NCBI RefSeq assembly: GCF_029813835.1
Contig: NZ_JARVKV010000011.1
Location: forward strand, 62,001 to 126,000
From: Streptomyces sp. DH37
Lineage (GTDB): Bacteria; Actinomycetota; Actinomycetes; Streptomycetales; Streptomycetaceae
Length of the DNA: 64,000 nt
Reading direction: 5' to 3'
Shown: positions 27,961 through 36,777 of the stretch, piece after piece
Position numbering within the stretch: position 1 is the first letter of the stretch
Layout: every line of letters begins with the position of its first letter
Notes under the pieces: model-generated
What the model saw: the letters and a program-made list of their open reading frames with translations, nothing else
What the model was told of the DNA's origin: nothing
The model's database searches: none
Translations under genes and position numbers: made by a program

Positions 27961-27963
27961 CCG

Positions 27964-29352
27964 ATGACCACCGCACCCACTGCTTCCGCCAGTTCCCCCG
28001 CCGCCGACGGCGCGGCCGCGGAGCTGCTGTCGGCCACCTCGCTGCTGCGCTTCGCCACCGCCGGATCGGTCGACGACGGCAAGTCCACCCTGGTCGGACG
28101 GCTGCTGCACGACTCCAAGTCGATCCTGGCCGACCAGCTGGAGGCCGTCGAGCACGCCTCCCGCAGCCGCGGCGCCGAGGGCCCGGACCTGGCCCTGCTC
28201 ACCGACGGCCTGCGCGCCGAACGCGAACAGGGCATCACCATCGACGTCGCCTACCGCTACTTCGCCACCGCGCGCCGCCGCTTCATCCTGGCCGACACCC
28301 CCGGCCACGTGCAGTACACCCGCAACATGGTCACCGGCGCCTCCACCGCCGAGCTGGCCATCATCCTGGTCGACGCCCGCAACGGCGTGGTCGAGCAGAC
28401 CCGCCGCCACGCCGCGGTCGCCGCCCTGCTGCGGGTGCCGCACGTGGTGCTGGCCGTGAACAAGATGGACCTGGCCGACTACGACGAGGCCGTCTTCACC
28501 GCCATCGCGGGCGAGTTCACCGCCTACGCCGCCTCCCTCGGCGTGCCCGAGGTCACCGCCATCCCCATCTCGGCGCTGGTCGGCGACAACGTGGTCACCC
28601 CCTCCGAGCGCATGGACTGGTACGGCGGCCCCACCGTCCTGGAGCACTTGGAGACCGTCGAGGTCAGCCATGACCTGGCGGCCGGCCCGGCCCGCTTCCC
28701 CGTCCAGTACGTCATCCGCCCGCAGACCGCCGAGCACCCCGACTACCGCGGCTACGCCGGCCAGATCGCCTCCGGCGCGTTCCGCGTGGGCGACCGGGTC
28801 GCGGTGCTGCCCTCGGGCCGCACCTCCACCGTCACCGCCATCGACGTGCTCGGCCAGTCGGTCCAGGCGGCGCGGGCCCCGCAGTCGGTCACCCTCCAGC
28901 TCGCGGACGACCTCGACATCTCCCGCGGCGACCTGATCGCCCCGGCCGACGGCGCACCGGCCACCGGCCAGGACGTCACCGCCACCGTCTGCCACCTGCA
29001 CGACACCCCGCTGCGGGTGGGCCAGCGGGTGCTGATCAAGCACACCACCCGCACGGTCAAGGCGATCGTCAAGGAGATCCCCTCCCGGCTGACCCTGGAC
29101 GACCTCTCGCACCACCCCGAACCCGGTGAGCTGGTGGCCAACGACATCGGCCGGGTGCGGATCCGCACCGCCGAGCCCCTGCCGCTGGACCCCTACGCGC
29201 TCTCCCGCCGCACCGGATCGTTCCTGCTGATCGACCCCGCCGACGGCTCCACCCTCACCGCCGGCATGTCCGGCGACGCCTTCGCCGAGGCGGCCAGGGC
29301 GACCCGGTCCGCCGGGGGCGACGGCGCGGAGGACGACGGATGGGACTTCTGA
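27964..29352 (+). CDS. cysN: Sulfate adenylyltransferase subunit 1 (GTPase)
   Basis: GTP-hydrolysing partner that drives APS formation by CysD. EF-Tu-like G motifs: GSVDDGKSTLVGRLLHD (about residues 34-50), DTPGH near 113, and NKMD near 168, followed by two beta-barrel domains. 462 residues, without the fused APS kinase seen in some bacteria, in line with the separate cysC. Start ATG 27964. Confidence 0.96.
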   Translation: MTTAPTASASSPAADGAAAELLSATSLLRFATAGSVDDGKSTLVGRLLHDSKSILADQLEAVEHASRSRGAEGPDLALLTDGLRAEREQGITIDVAYRYFATARRRFILADTPGHVQYTRNMVTGASTAELAIILVDARNGVVEQTRRHAAVAALLRVPHVVLAVNKMDLADYDEAVFTAIAGEFTAYAASLGVPEVTAIPISALVGDNVVTPSERMDWYGGPTVLEHLETVEVSHDLAAGPARFPVQYVIRPQTAEHPDYRGYAGQIASGAFRVGDRVAVLPSGRTSTVTAIDVLGQSVQAARAPQSVTLQLADDLDISRGDLIAPADGAPATGQDVTATVCHLHDTPLRVGQRVLIKHTTRTVKAIVKEIPSRLTLDDLSHHPEPGELVANDIGRVRIRTAEPLPLDPYALSRRTGSFLLIDPADGSTLTAGMSGDAFAEAARATRSAGGDGAEDDGWDF

Positions 29353-29596
29353 CCGCGGCGGGCGCCGCCGTGCACGACGCCTTCTCCACCTTCGACCACA
29401 CGGGAGGCCGCATCGGCAGCGGCGCCCGGGGCAGCGGGCAGGGCGGACTGGCGGGATGCCGCCGGTGACGCCGAGACCCCCGCTGCCGCACGCCCACCGG
29501 TACCTCCGGTACCGCCCGTACCCCCCCGCCGCGCACGCCGGCTCTCCCCCGACGTAGCCGCCCGTCCAGGGTGGCGAACCACGAGAGGACTCCGCT
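29353..29596 (+). other. Gap where a substrate-binding protein gene would be expected
   Basis: In related actinomycete sulfur operons a lipoprotein substrate-binding gene usually lies between cysN and the ABC ATPase. Here there are only 244 bases, far too few for it. No lipobox, signal peptide or family fragment is visible. The stretch has proline-rich, repeat-like sequence (29487-29545), including GGTACCTCCGGTACC, and a ribosome-binding site for the next gene. It may be the scar of a deletion. Confidence 0.55.
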
Positions 29597-30415
29597 GTGT
29601 CCACCGAACTCGCCACCCCCGCCCCGGCGCCGTCCGTCACCGGTGCCGGGGCCGGGCAGGCCCGCCCGTACGCGGTACGTCTCGACCACGTCTCGAAGTC
29701 CTTCGGCGCCTCCCCCCGCGTCCGCCAGCAGGTGCTGGACGACATCGGCCTGACGGTGGCGCCCGGGGAGTTCGTCTGCCTGCTGGGCGCCTCCGGCTGT
29801 GGCAAGTCCACGCTTCTCAACCTGGTGGCCGGGCTCGACCGCCCGACCTCCGGCGAGGTGCGGGTGCCGCACGGCCGGCCCGCGCTGATGTTCCAGGACC
29901 ACGCGCTCTTCCCCTGGCTGAGCGCCGGCCGCAACGTGGAGCTGGCCCTCAAGCTCGCCGGGGTGCCCAGGGCCGAGCGGCGCGGGCGCGCCGAGGAGCT
30001 GCTGCGGCTGGTGCGGCTGCCGGACGCGTACGGCAAACGGGTGCACCAGCTCTCCGGCGGGATGCGGCAGCGCGTGGCGCTGGCGCGCTCGCTGGCGCAG
30101 GGCAGCCGGGTGCTGCTGATGGACGAGCCCTTCGCCGCGCTGGACGCCATCACCCGCGACCTGCTCCACGAGGAGCTGACCCGGGTGTGGCGCGAGCGGG
30201 AGCTGACGGTGCTGTTCGTCACGCACAACGTGCGCGAGGCGGTACGGCTCGGCCAGCGGGTCGTGCTGCTCTCCTCGCGCCCGGGGCGCATCGCGCGCGA
30301 GTGGGACGTGGACATCCCCTACCCCCGCCGTATCGAGGACTCCGGTGTCACCTCCCTCGCCCGGGAGATCACCGGCCATCTGCACGAGGAGATCGTCCGA
30401 CATGCCCGCCACTGA
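29597..30415 (+). CDS. ABC transporter ATP-binding protein, sulfonate/nitrate/taurine type
   Basis: ATPase of a sulfur-source importer. Walker A GASGCGKSTLL (about residues 64-74), Q-loop FQDHALFPW, signature LSGGMRQRVALARSLA, Walker B VLLMDEPFAAL and the switch His in VTHNV are all intact. Closest in type to SsuB/TauB. GTG 29597 follows GAGAGGA. It overlaps the permease gene by 14 bases. Confidence 0.92.
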   Translation: MSTELATPAPAPSVTGAGAGQARPYAVRLDHVSKSFGASPRVRQQVLDDIGLTVAPGEFVCLLGASGCGKSTLLNLVAGLDRPTSGEVRVPHGRPALMFQDHALFPWLSAGRNVELALKLAGVPRAERRGRAEELLRLVRLPDAYGKRVHQLSGGMRQRVALARSLAQGSRVLLMDEPFAALDAITRDLLHEELTRVWRERELTVLFVTHNVREAVRLGQRVVLLSSRPGRIAREWDVDIPYPRRIEDSGVTSLAREITGHLHEEIVRHARH

Positions 30416-31310
30416 CACCGAGGACTCCCGGCAGGCCGTCGGCGGGGACGCGGGAGGGTCCGGCGACTCCGACGAGATGGCGTCCGGCCTGGACGCCCTG
30501 GAGTCCCCGGTGTCCGCGACCGCGGCCACCTCGCGGCGGCTGCTGGCCATGGCCGCGCCGCCGCTGGCGGCCGTCGCCCTGGTGCTGGCGCTGTGGCAGC
30601 TCGCCCACGTGCTGAACTGGTCGGCGACGCTGCCCGCCCCCGCCGCCGTCTGGGGCGAGCTGGCCGCGGCGTGGTCGGACGGGACGCTGCTGCCCTCCCT
30701 CGGCCACAGCATGCTGCGCTGCCTCATCGGCTTCGCCGCCTCCGCGGCCATCGGCGTCCCCCTGGGGCTGCTGCTCACCAGGGCGGCGCCGCTGCGCACG
30801 GTGCTGGGCCCCATCCTGTCCGCCGTGCAGTCGCTGCCGGCCGCCGCGCTGGTGCCGGTGGCGGTGATCGCGCTGGGGAACTCCGAGGGCGCGGTGTACG
30901 CCGTGGTGCTGCTCGGCGCGGTGCCGTCCATCGCCGTCGGGGTCACCGCCGCCGTCGACCAGATACCGCCGCTGCTGCTGCGGGCGGGCCGGTCGATGGG
31001 CGCCGGCGGGCTGCGCGGCGCCGTGCACGTCCTGGTGCCCGCCGCGCTGCCCGGCTTCGTGACGGCGCTGCGGCAGGGCTGGACCTTCGGCTGGCGCGCC
31101 CTGATGACGGCCGAGCTGATCACCGCCACGCCCCTGCCCGGCATCGGCCGGATGCTGGACGCGGGCAGGCAGAGCGGCGAGCTGAGCCTGGTGCTGGCCT
31201 CGGTGGTGCTGATCCTGGCCGTCGGCGTGGTCGTGGAGTCGGTGCTGTTCGCGCCGATGGAGCGCCGCGTGCTGCACAGCCGCGGACTGGCGACGGCGGC
31301 CGGAGGGTGA
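30402..31310 (+). CDS. ABC transporter permease, sulfonate/nitrate/taurine type
   Basis: Membrane subunit, 302 residues. A disordered N-terminus of about 45 residues precedes at least six membrane segments (first MAAPPLAAVALVLALWQLAH). The ATPase-coupling loop is GAGGLRGAVHVLVPAALPGF, near residue 205. With the ATPase it would form the membrane part of an SsuBC-like importer, but no binding protein is encoded beside it. The start ATG 30402 has GAGGAGAT upstream. Confidence 0.92.
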   Translation: MPATDTEDSRQAVGGDAGGSGDSDEMASGLDALESPVSATAATSRRLLAMAAPPLAAVALVLALWQLAHVLNWSATLPAPAAVWGELAAAWSDGTLLPSLGHSMLRCLIGFAASAAIGVPLGLLLTRAAPLRTVLGPILSAVQSLPAAALVPVAVIALGNSEGAVYAVVLLGAVPSIAVGVTAAVDQIPPLLLRAGRSMGAGGLRGAVHVLVPAALPGFVTALRQGWTFGWRALMTAELITATPLPGIGRMLDAGRQSGELSLVLASVVLILAVGVVVESVLFAPMERRVLHSRGLATAAGG

Positions 31311-32107
31311 GCGGGCCCGTGCGCACCCTCCGTCCGGTCGCCTCCCGTCCCGCGCTGCTGGTCGTCGCCCACGGCAGCCGCGACCCGCGCCACGCGGCGA
31401 CCGTGGCCGCGCTGTGCGCCCGGCTGCGCGGGCTGCGCCCCGGGCTGCGGGTCGAGGTGGGCCATCTGGACTTCAACGCCCCCTCGGTGCCGCAGGCGCT
31501 CACCCGCCTCCACGCCGAGGGCGTACGGCGGGCGGTGGCCCTGCCGCTGCTGCTCACCCGCGCCTTCCACGCCAAGGCCGACATCCCGGCGGTGCTGGGC
31601 GAGACCCTCGCGCGGCTGCCGCGGATCTCGGTGCGGCAGGCAGCCGTCCTGGGCCCGGACCGGCTGCTGACGGCCGCCCTGGAGCGGCGGCTGCGCGAGG
31701 CCGGGCTGCGGCCCGGCGACGAGCGCTCGACCGGGGTCGTCCTGGCCTCGGCGGGCTCCTCCGACCCGGAGGCGATCGCAGTGATCGCAGATATCGCGCG
31801 GGAGTGGCGGCACATCTCCGGTTGGTGTGCCGTGCGGCCTGCGTTCGCCTCCGCATCCCTTCCCCGCACCGCCGACGCGGTCCGGCTGCTGCGCGCGCAG
31901 GGCGTACGGCGGGTGGCCGTCGCCCCGTACGTCGTCGCGCCCGGTTTCCTGCCGGACCGCATCGCCGCGGGCGCCCGCGAGGCGGGCGCGGACCTGCTGG
32001 CGCCGGTGCTGGGCGACGCCCCCGAGCTGGCCGCTCTGATGGCGCGGCGCTACGACGAGGCGCTGGCGCGGTGGTCCGGGCACGAGAGCGTGCCCGTCAG
32101 CGCCTGA
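31307..32107 (+). CDS. Sirohydrochlorin chelatase (CbiX/SirB-like)
   Basis: Inserts iron into sirohydrochlorin to complete siroheme, the cofactor of the sulfite reductase in this operon. Two CbiX-like halves are visible: LLVVAHGSRDPRHAATVAAL (about residues 17-36, with the catalytic His) and GVVLASAGSSDPEAIAVIAD (about 145-164). The His of the first half is kept and the second half has Ser instead, as expected for fused chelatases. Start GTG 31307 overlaps the permease stop; GTG 31319 is an alternative with GGAGG upstream. Confidence 0.88.
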   Translation: MSGPVRTLRPVASRPALLVVAHGSRDPRHAATVAALCARLRGLRPGLRVEVGHLDFNAPSVPQALTRLHAEGVRRAVALPLLLTRAFHAKADIPAVLGETLARLPRISVRQAAVLGPDRLLTAALERRLREAGLRPGDERSTGVVLASAGSSDPEAIAVIADIAREWRHISGWCAVRPAFASASLPRTADAVRLLRAQGVRRVAVAPYVVAPGFLPDRIAAGAREAGADLLAPVLGDAPELAALMARRYDEALARWSGHESVPVSA

Positions 32108-32136
32108 CGCCGTCCGGCGGTCGCGGCCCCGGCCAC

Positions 32137-32154
32137 GCCACCCGGCCGGGTGGC
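32137..32154. terminator. Palindromic terminator at the end of the sulfur operon
   Basis: GCCACCCGGCCGGGTGGC is a perfect 18-base palindrome between the convergent chelatase and DUF1697 genes, seven bases from the latter's stop. It can act in both directions. Confidence 0.7.
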
Positions 32155-32161
32155 TCCGGGT

Positions 32162-32710
32162 TCAGGAGAGCATCCCCAGCAGTCCGGTGACCGTGCGCCA
32201 GTTGCGGCCGGTGACGGTCGTGCCGCGGCAGGCCGCCTCCAGGGCGCCGGGGAGCTTGCTGCGGCCCATGCCGCCGGGGAACCAGCAGTACAGCTCCCGT
32301 TCCCCGGCGCGGAACTCGTCGGGCGCGTACGCCGCCGCGTCCACCGCCGCCAGCCGCTCGCGGTCCGGGGCGCGGCCGAGGAAGAGGACCAGCAGCTTGG
32401 CCGGATCGAGGCCGGCGGCCGGGTACGGGCAGGCGTCGGCCACCGCGCGCAGCTCGGCGGCGGTGCGGACCAGGCAGGGGACGGTGAAACCGAAGCGCCC
32501 GGCGATCGCCGCCTCCAGCCCGGCCGCCAGCTCCTCCGTGTCCCGCTCCCCCGCGGTGAAGACGGCGTTGCCGCTGTTGAGGTGGGTGCGCGCGTCCTCC
32601 CAGCCCAGCCCCGCCATCACCTGGCGCAGCTCCGCCATGGGCACCTTCTTGTTGCCGCCGACGTTGATCCCGCGCAGCAGCGCCACGTACTTCTCCGGCC
32701 GTCCCGTCAT
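32162..32710 (-). CDS. DUF1697 domain protein
   Basis: 182-residue member of a widespread family without known function. Diagnostic stretches: YVALLRGINVGGNKKVPMAE (residues 8-27), LNSGNAVFTAG near 45, and the C-terminal SKLPGALEAACRGTTVTGRN. Length is typical for the single-domain family. ATG 32710; the 128 bases before it are GC-rich CCCACGG-type repeats. Confidence 0.9.
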   Translation of the reverse strand: MTGRPEKYVALLRGINVGGNKKVPMAELRQVMAGLGWEDARTHLNSGNAVFTAGERDTEELAAGLEAAIAGRFGFTVPCLVRTAAELRAVADACPYPAAGLDPAKLLVLFLGRAPDRERLAAVDAAAYAPDEFRAGERELYCWFPGGMGRSKLPGALEAACRGTTVTGRNWRTVTGLLGMLS

Positions 32711-32838
32711 GCCCGCCACCCTAGTGAGGGGGTCCGACAGCGGGACGCGGCGACGGCGGCGTCCCCACGGGCGTCCCACGGCACCCCACGGCACCCCAGG
32801 ACGTCCTACGTCGTTCCCACGGCGTCCGCCGGCGGCGC

Positions 32839-34119
32839 TCAGGACACCGGCCGGGAGTCCGTCCAGACCGACTCGAACTCCTCGCGGTAGACGTGGAACA
32901 GCCCGCCCTCGCCGCCCTCGTCCGCCCGGCCCCCGCCGCGGGCGCCCCCCTGGGCACCCCCGTGAACGATGTCCCGGCCGCCGCCGCGCAGCACGAGGAC
33001 GGGCGCCTCCATGCCGCGGATCCGGCGCAGGTACGACTGGACCACCGCGATGCCGTCGGGGCCGTCGCCGTCGACGAGGTAGGCGGTGAAGCGCGGGGTC
33101 TCGTCGAAGACGTGGATCTGGAAGGCGTCGGCGTCGCGCAGCCGGGAGCGGACCCGGCGCATGTGGAGGATGTTCATCTCCACCGAACGGCTCAGCTCGC
33201 CCTTCTTCAGCCCCAGCTCCCGCTCCCGGCGGCGCACCGCGCTGCTGGCCGGGTTGAGGAAGAGCAGCCGCGCCCGGCAGCCGGACTCGGCCAGCCGCAC
33301 CAGGCGGCGGCCGGAGTAGTTCTGGACCAGCAGGTTCAGGCCTATGCCGATGGCGTCCAGCCGGCGCGCTCCGCCGAACAGGTCCTCGGCCGGGAGCTGC
33401 CGCTGGAGGCGCACCCGGTCCGGGTGGACGCCGACGACGTCGGCGAAGCGGTCGCCGACCAGCTCCTCCACCGCGTCCATCGGCAGCCGGTGGGCGGAGG
33501 GGACGCTCCGCCCGGCGCCCAGCAGGTCCAGCAGCCGGGCCGAGATCCGCTCGGCCTGGGCGAGGACGGCCGGGGACAGCGCGCGGTTGCGCGCCACCGC
33601 GCTGCGGGCCACCTCCAGCTCGTCCAGGGCCAGCTCCAGCTCGCGCCGCCCGTCGAAGTAGGGCTCGAAGCAGGGCCAGTGCTGCACCACCAGCTCGCGC
33701 AGCTGCGGCAGGGTGAGGAAGGACAGCAGGGTGTCGTCGGCCGGGTCGAGCAGATAGCCCTTGCGGCGGCTGACCTCGCGTACGGCGGCGGCCCGCTGGA
33801 CCCACTCCTGCCCGGCCGGCCCGGCCGCCGCCACGACCCACTCCTCGCCGTGCACCGGCTCGTAGATCGGCCGCAGCACCGCCGCGACCACCGCGCGCAG
33901 CCGCTGCTCGACGAGGTTGAGCCAGATGTACGCCCGCCCCGCCCGCTGCGCCCGCAGGCGGACCTCGGCCCACTCCTCGGCGCCCCAGGCCAGGTCGGCG
34001 CCGATCTCCATCGGGCGTGCCAGGGAGACCGTGCCGGGCGGCACTCCTCCGGGCGCGTCGGTGGCACCGCTCTCGCCGCCCCCGTCACCTGGGGGGAGCT
34101 CAAGCCCTCCCGAGCTCAC
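32839..34119 (-). CDS. SAV2148-family HEPN domain protein
   Basis: 426-residue actinomycete protein. The HEPN-like helical region covers about residues 40-180 (RAYIWLNLVEQRLRAVVAAV). The second half has an alpha/beta region, FADVVGVHPDRVRLQRQLPA and HVFDETPRFTAYLVDGDGPD, similar to the C-terminal domain of effector-sensing proteins. HEPN domains are often RNases, but the usual R-x4-H is not obvious. Start GTG 34119 gives VSSGGLELPPGDGGG. The tail (GGAQGGARGGGRADEGGEGG) is low-complexity. Divergent from glgX; role unknown. Confidence 0.82.
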   Translation of the reverse strand: MSSGGLELPPGDGGGESGATDAPGGVPPGTVSLARPMEIGADLAWGAEEWAEVRLRAQRAGRAYIWLNLVEQRLRAVVAAVLRPIYEPVHGEEWVVAAAGPAGQEWVQRAAAVREVSRRKGYLLDPADDTLLSFLTLPQLRELVVQHWPCFEPYFDGRRELELALDELEVARSAVARNRALSPAVLAQAERISARLLDLLGAGRSVPSAHRLPMDAVEELVGDRFADVVGVHPDRVRLQRQLPAEDLFGGARRLDAIGIGLNLLVQNYSGRRLVRLAESGCRARLLFLNPASSAVRRRERELGLKKGELSRSVEMNILHMRRVRSRLRDADAFQIHVFDETPRFTAYLVDGDGPDGIAVVQSYLRRIRGMEAPVLVLRGGGRDIVHGGAQGGARGGGRADEGGEGGLFHVYREEFESVWTDSRPVS

Positions 34120-34485
34120 CTGCGCACCGCCTTCCGGACCCGCTGTTCGATCAAGGAGCCTACTGCCCTCCCGGGAGGGATCGCAGCAGTATCCCGCCAC
34201 CAAGTTCCTTTGCCCGTACGCTCGTCCGGGGGAAGGTGGACGGCGTGCTCGTCCGGCGGCCGTGTTCCTCGTGCGTTCCGCGTGCGTTTCCCGCGTGTCC
34301 CTCGTACGTCCCCCGCGATCTTCCTCGTGCGTCCTGCGTCCGTCCCCCGTGCGCCCCCCGTACGTTCCTCGTGCGTCCCTCGCGCCTCCCGCGCATGTCC
34401 TGCGCACGTCCCGAGCACGTCCTGCGCGAGGATGCAGCGAAGCGAAAACGGGTAACGGGTAGAGACCGCGACAGGAAGAGTCGAC
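34120..34485. repeat. Divergent gap filled with degenerate CGTGCGTCC-type repeats
   Basis: Between the HEPN and glgX genes. Bases about 34230-34437 are a run of roughly 10-base degenerate units built on CGTRCGTYCC (for example CGTGCGTTCC, CGTACGTCCC, CGTGCGTCCT, CGCACGTCCC). No coding frame in it looks real. The glgX ribosome-binding site (GGAAGAG) and probable promoter lie in the last 50 bases, and the HEPN gene promoter in 34120-34225. Confidence 0.75.
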
Positions 34486-36600
34486 ATGCAGGTCTGGCCT
34501 GGACGGGCTTATCCCCTCGGCGCCACGTACGACGGCGCCGGAACGAACTTCGCCGTGTTCTCGGAGGCGGCGGAGCGCATCGAGCTGTGTCTGCTGCACG
34601 ACGACGGGTCGGAGACGGCGATCGAGCTGCGCGAGTCCGACGCGTTCGTGCGGCACGCCTATCTGCCGGGCGTCATGCCCGGCCAGCGCTACGGCTTCCG
34701 CGTGCACGGGCCGTACGAGCCGGAGAACGGCAAGCGGTGCAACAGCGCCAAGCTGCTGCTCGACCCCTACGCCAGGGCGATGAGCGGCGCCATCGACTGG
34801 GACGAGGCCGTCTACGGGTACCACTTCGACGAACCCGAACGGCGCAACGACCTGGACTCCGCGCCGCACACCATGGCGTCGGTGGTGGTCAACCCGTACT
34901 TCGACTGGGGCGACGACCGGCCGCCGCGCACGGACTACCACCAGACGGTGATCTACGAGGCCCACGTCAAGGGCCTGACCATGCTCCATCCGGACCTGCC
35001 GGAGGACCTGCGCGGCACCTACGCGGCGCTGGGCCACCCGGCGATCATCGAGCACCTGACGAAGCTGGGCGTCACCGCGCTGGAGCTGATGCCGGTCCAC
35101 CAGTTCGTCACCGACCACCGGCTGGCCGACGCCGGGCTGGCGAACTACTGGGGCTACAACACCATCGGCTTCTTCGCCCCGCACAACGCGTACGCCTCCT
35201 GGGGCGACCGGGGCCAGCAGGTGCTGGAGTTCAAGCAGGCGGTCAAGGCGCTGCACCAGGCCGGGATCGAGGTGATCCTCGACGTGGTCTACAACCACAC
35301 GGCCGAGGGCAACCACCTGGGGCCGACCCTCTCCTTCCGGGGTCTGGACAACGCCTCGTACTACCGGCTGACGGACGACCCGCGGTACTACATGGACACC
35401 ACCGGCACCGGCAACTCGCTGCTGATGCGCTCCCCGCACGTCCTCCAGCTGATCATGGACTCGCTGCGCTACTGGGTCACCGAGATGCACGTGGACGGCT
35501 TCCGCTTCGACCTGGCGGCGACGCTGGCCCGCCAGTTCCACGAGGTGGACCGGCTGTCGTCGTTCTTCGACCTGGTGCAGCAGGACCCGGTGGTCAGCCA
35601 GGTGAAGCTGATCGCCGAGCCGTGGGACGTGGGCGAGGGCGGCTACCAGGTGGGGAACTTCCCCCCGCTGTGGACGGAGTGGAACGGCCGCTACCGCGAC
35701 ACCGTGCGGGACCTGTGGCGGGGCGAGCCGCGCACCCTGGCGGAGTTCGCGTCCCGGCTGACCGGCTCCTCCGACCTGTACCAGGACGACGGGCGGCGCC
35801 CGCTGGCCTCGATCAACTTCGTGACCTGCCACGACGGCTTCACCCTGCACGACCTGGTGTCGTACAACGAGAAGCACAACGAGGCCAACGGCGAGGACAA
35901 CCGGGACGGCGAGAGCCACAACCGCTCGTGGAACTGCGGGGCGGAGGGCGAGACCGACGACGAGGACGTGCTCGCCCTGCGCGGCCGGCAGATGCGCAAC
36001 TTCATCGCCACGCTGCTGCTCTCCCAGGGCGTGCCGATGCTCTCCCACGGCGACGAGTTCGCCCGCACCCAGAAGGGCAACAACAACGCCTACTGCCAGG
36101 ACAGCGAGCTGTCGTGGGTGCACTGGCCGAAGTCCGGCGACACGCATCCGCTGTGCGAGTTCGTGCAGGCGATGGTGGGGCTGCGGCGCGACCACCCCGC
36201 CTTCCGGCGGCGGCGCTTCTTCCACGGGCGGCCGGTGGAGGGCACGCACGACGAGCTGTCGGACATCGCCTGGTTCACGCCGGAGGGCGAGGAGATGACC
36301 CAGCGGGACTGGCAGGAGGCGCAGGCCAGGGCGCTGACGGTGTTCCTCAACGGCAACGCGATCTCCGAGCCCGGCGAGCGCGGCGAGCGGATCTCCGACG
36401 ACTCCTTCCTGCTGATGTTCAACGCGCAGTCCACCCCGCGCGAGTTCACGGTGCCGGTGGACCACGGCAGGGAGTGGCAGGTCGTGGTGGACACCTCGCG
36501 GGAGGACGGGGTGCCGCCGGGCACCGGGCCCAAGGTGAAGGCGGGCGCCCGGATCACCCTGGTCGACCGGAGCCTGACCGTGCTCCAGCGCCCGGCGTGA
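34486..36600 (+). CDS. glgX: Glycogen debranching enzyme GlgX
   Basis: Hydrolyses alpha-1,6 branches of glycogen or limit dextrin. N-terminal CBM48 domain (about 10-100: YPLGATYDGAGTNFAVFSEA). GH13 barrel motifs in order: DVVYNHT, nucleophile Asp in DGFRFDLA, acid Glu in LIAEPWD, and VTCHDGFTLHD. 704 residues, normal for GlgX. Start ATG 34486 after GGAAGAG. Linear chains released here are substrates for the TreY encoded next, linking glycogen breakdown to trehalose. Confidence 0.96.
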   Translation: MQVWPGRAYPLGATYDGAGTNFAVFSEAAERIELCLLHDDGSETAIELRESDAFVRHAYLPGVMPGQRYGFRVHGPYEPENGKRCNSAKLLLDPYARAMSGAIDWDEAVYGYHFDEPERRNDLDSAPHTMASVVVNPYFDWGDDRPPRTDYHQTVIYEAHVKGLTMLHPDLPEDLRGTYAALGHPAIIEHLTKLGVTALELMPVHQFVTDHRLADAGLANYWGYNTIGFFAPHNAYASWGDRGQQVLEFKQAVKALHQAGIEVILDVVYNHTAEGNHLGPTLSFRGLDNASYYRLTDDPRYYMDTTGTGNSLLMRSPHVLQLIMDSLRYWVTEMHVDGFRFDLAATLARQFHEVDRLSSFFDLVQQDPVVSQVKLIAEPWDVGEGGYQVGNFPPLWTEWNGRYRDTVRDLWRGEPRTLAEFASRLTGSSDLYQDDGRRPLASINFVTCHDGFTLHDLVSYNEKHNEANGEDNRDGESHNRSWNCGAEGETDDEDVLALRGRQMRNFIATLLLSQGVPMLSHGDEFARTQKGNNNAYCQDSELSWVHWPKSGDTHPLCEFVQAMVGLRRDHPAFRRRRFFHGRPVEGTHDELSDIAWFTPEGEEMTQRDWQEAQARALTVFLNGNAISEPGERGERISDDSFLLMFNAQSTPREFTVPVDHGREWQVVVDTSREDGVPPGTGPKVKAGARITLVDRSLTVLQRPA

Positions 36601-36777
36601 CCGGCCTGCCGGGTGTCCCCTGAGCGGACCCGCTCGGATTCCGGGCGGGCCCCGGAATCCGGGCGGGTTCCGGGCAGACCCCGGGCGGGTTCCGGGCAGA
36701 CCCCGGACGAACCCCGGACGAAGGGGTCGCCCGACAGGCGGCGGGTTCGGCGGGCGCCTGCCGGGAAGATGCACCAC
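36601..36777 (+). repeat. Tandem GGGCGGGTTCCGGGCAGACC repeats between glgX and treY
   Basis: About 36625-36722 is a series of related 20-26-base units: GATTCCGGGCGGGCCCCGGA, then two near-identical copies of CGGGCGGGTTCCGGGCAGACCCC, then two CGGACGAACCC-like units. The run may fold into hairpins and slow or terminate transcription between glgX and treY. The treY ribosome-binding site, GGGAAG, follows at 36763. Confidence 0.75.

Noticed and set aside
26227..30315. Minus-strand open frame of 1362 codons over the sulfur operon
   Set aside because: Antisense to cysC, cysD, cysN and the ABC ATPase, all with intact motifs; no family pattern of its own.
34230..34437. Possible CRISPR array
   Set aside because: The units are short (about 10 bases), degenerate and adjacent, without constant repeats and unique spacers, and no cas gene is near.
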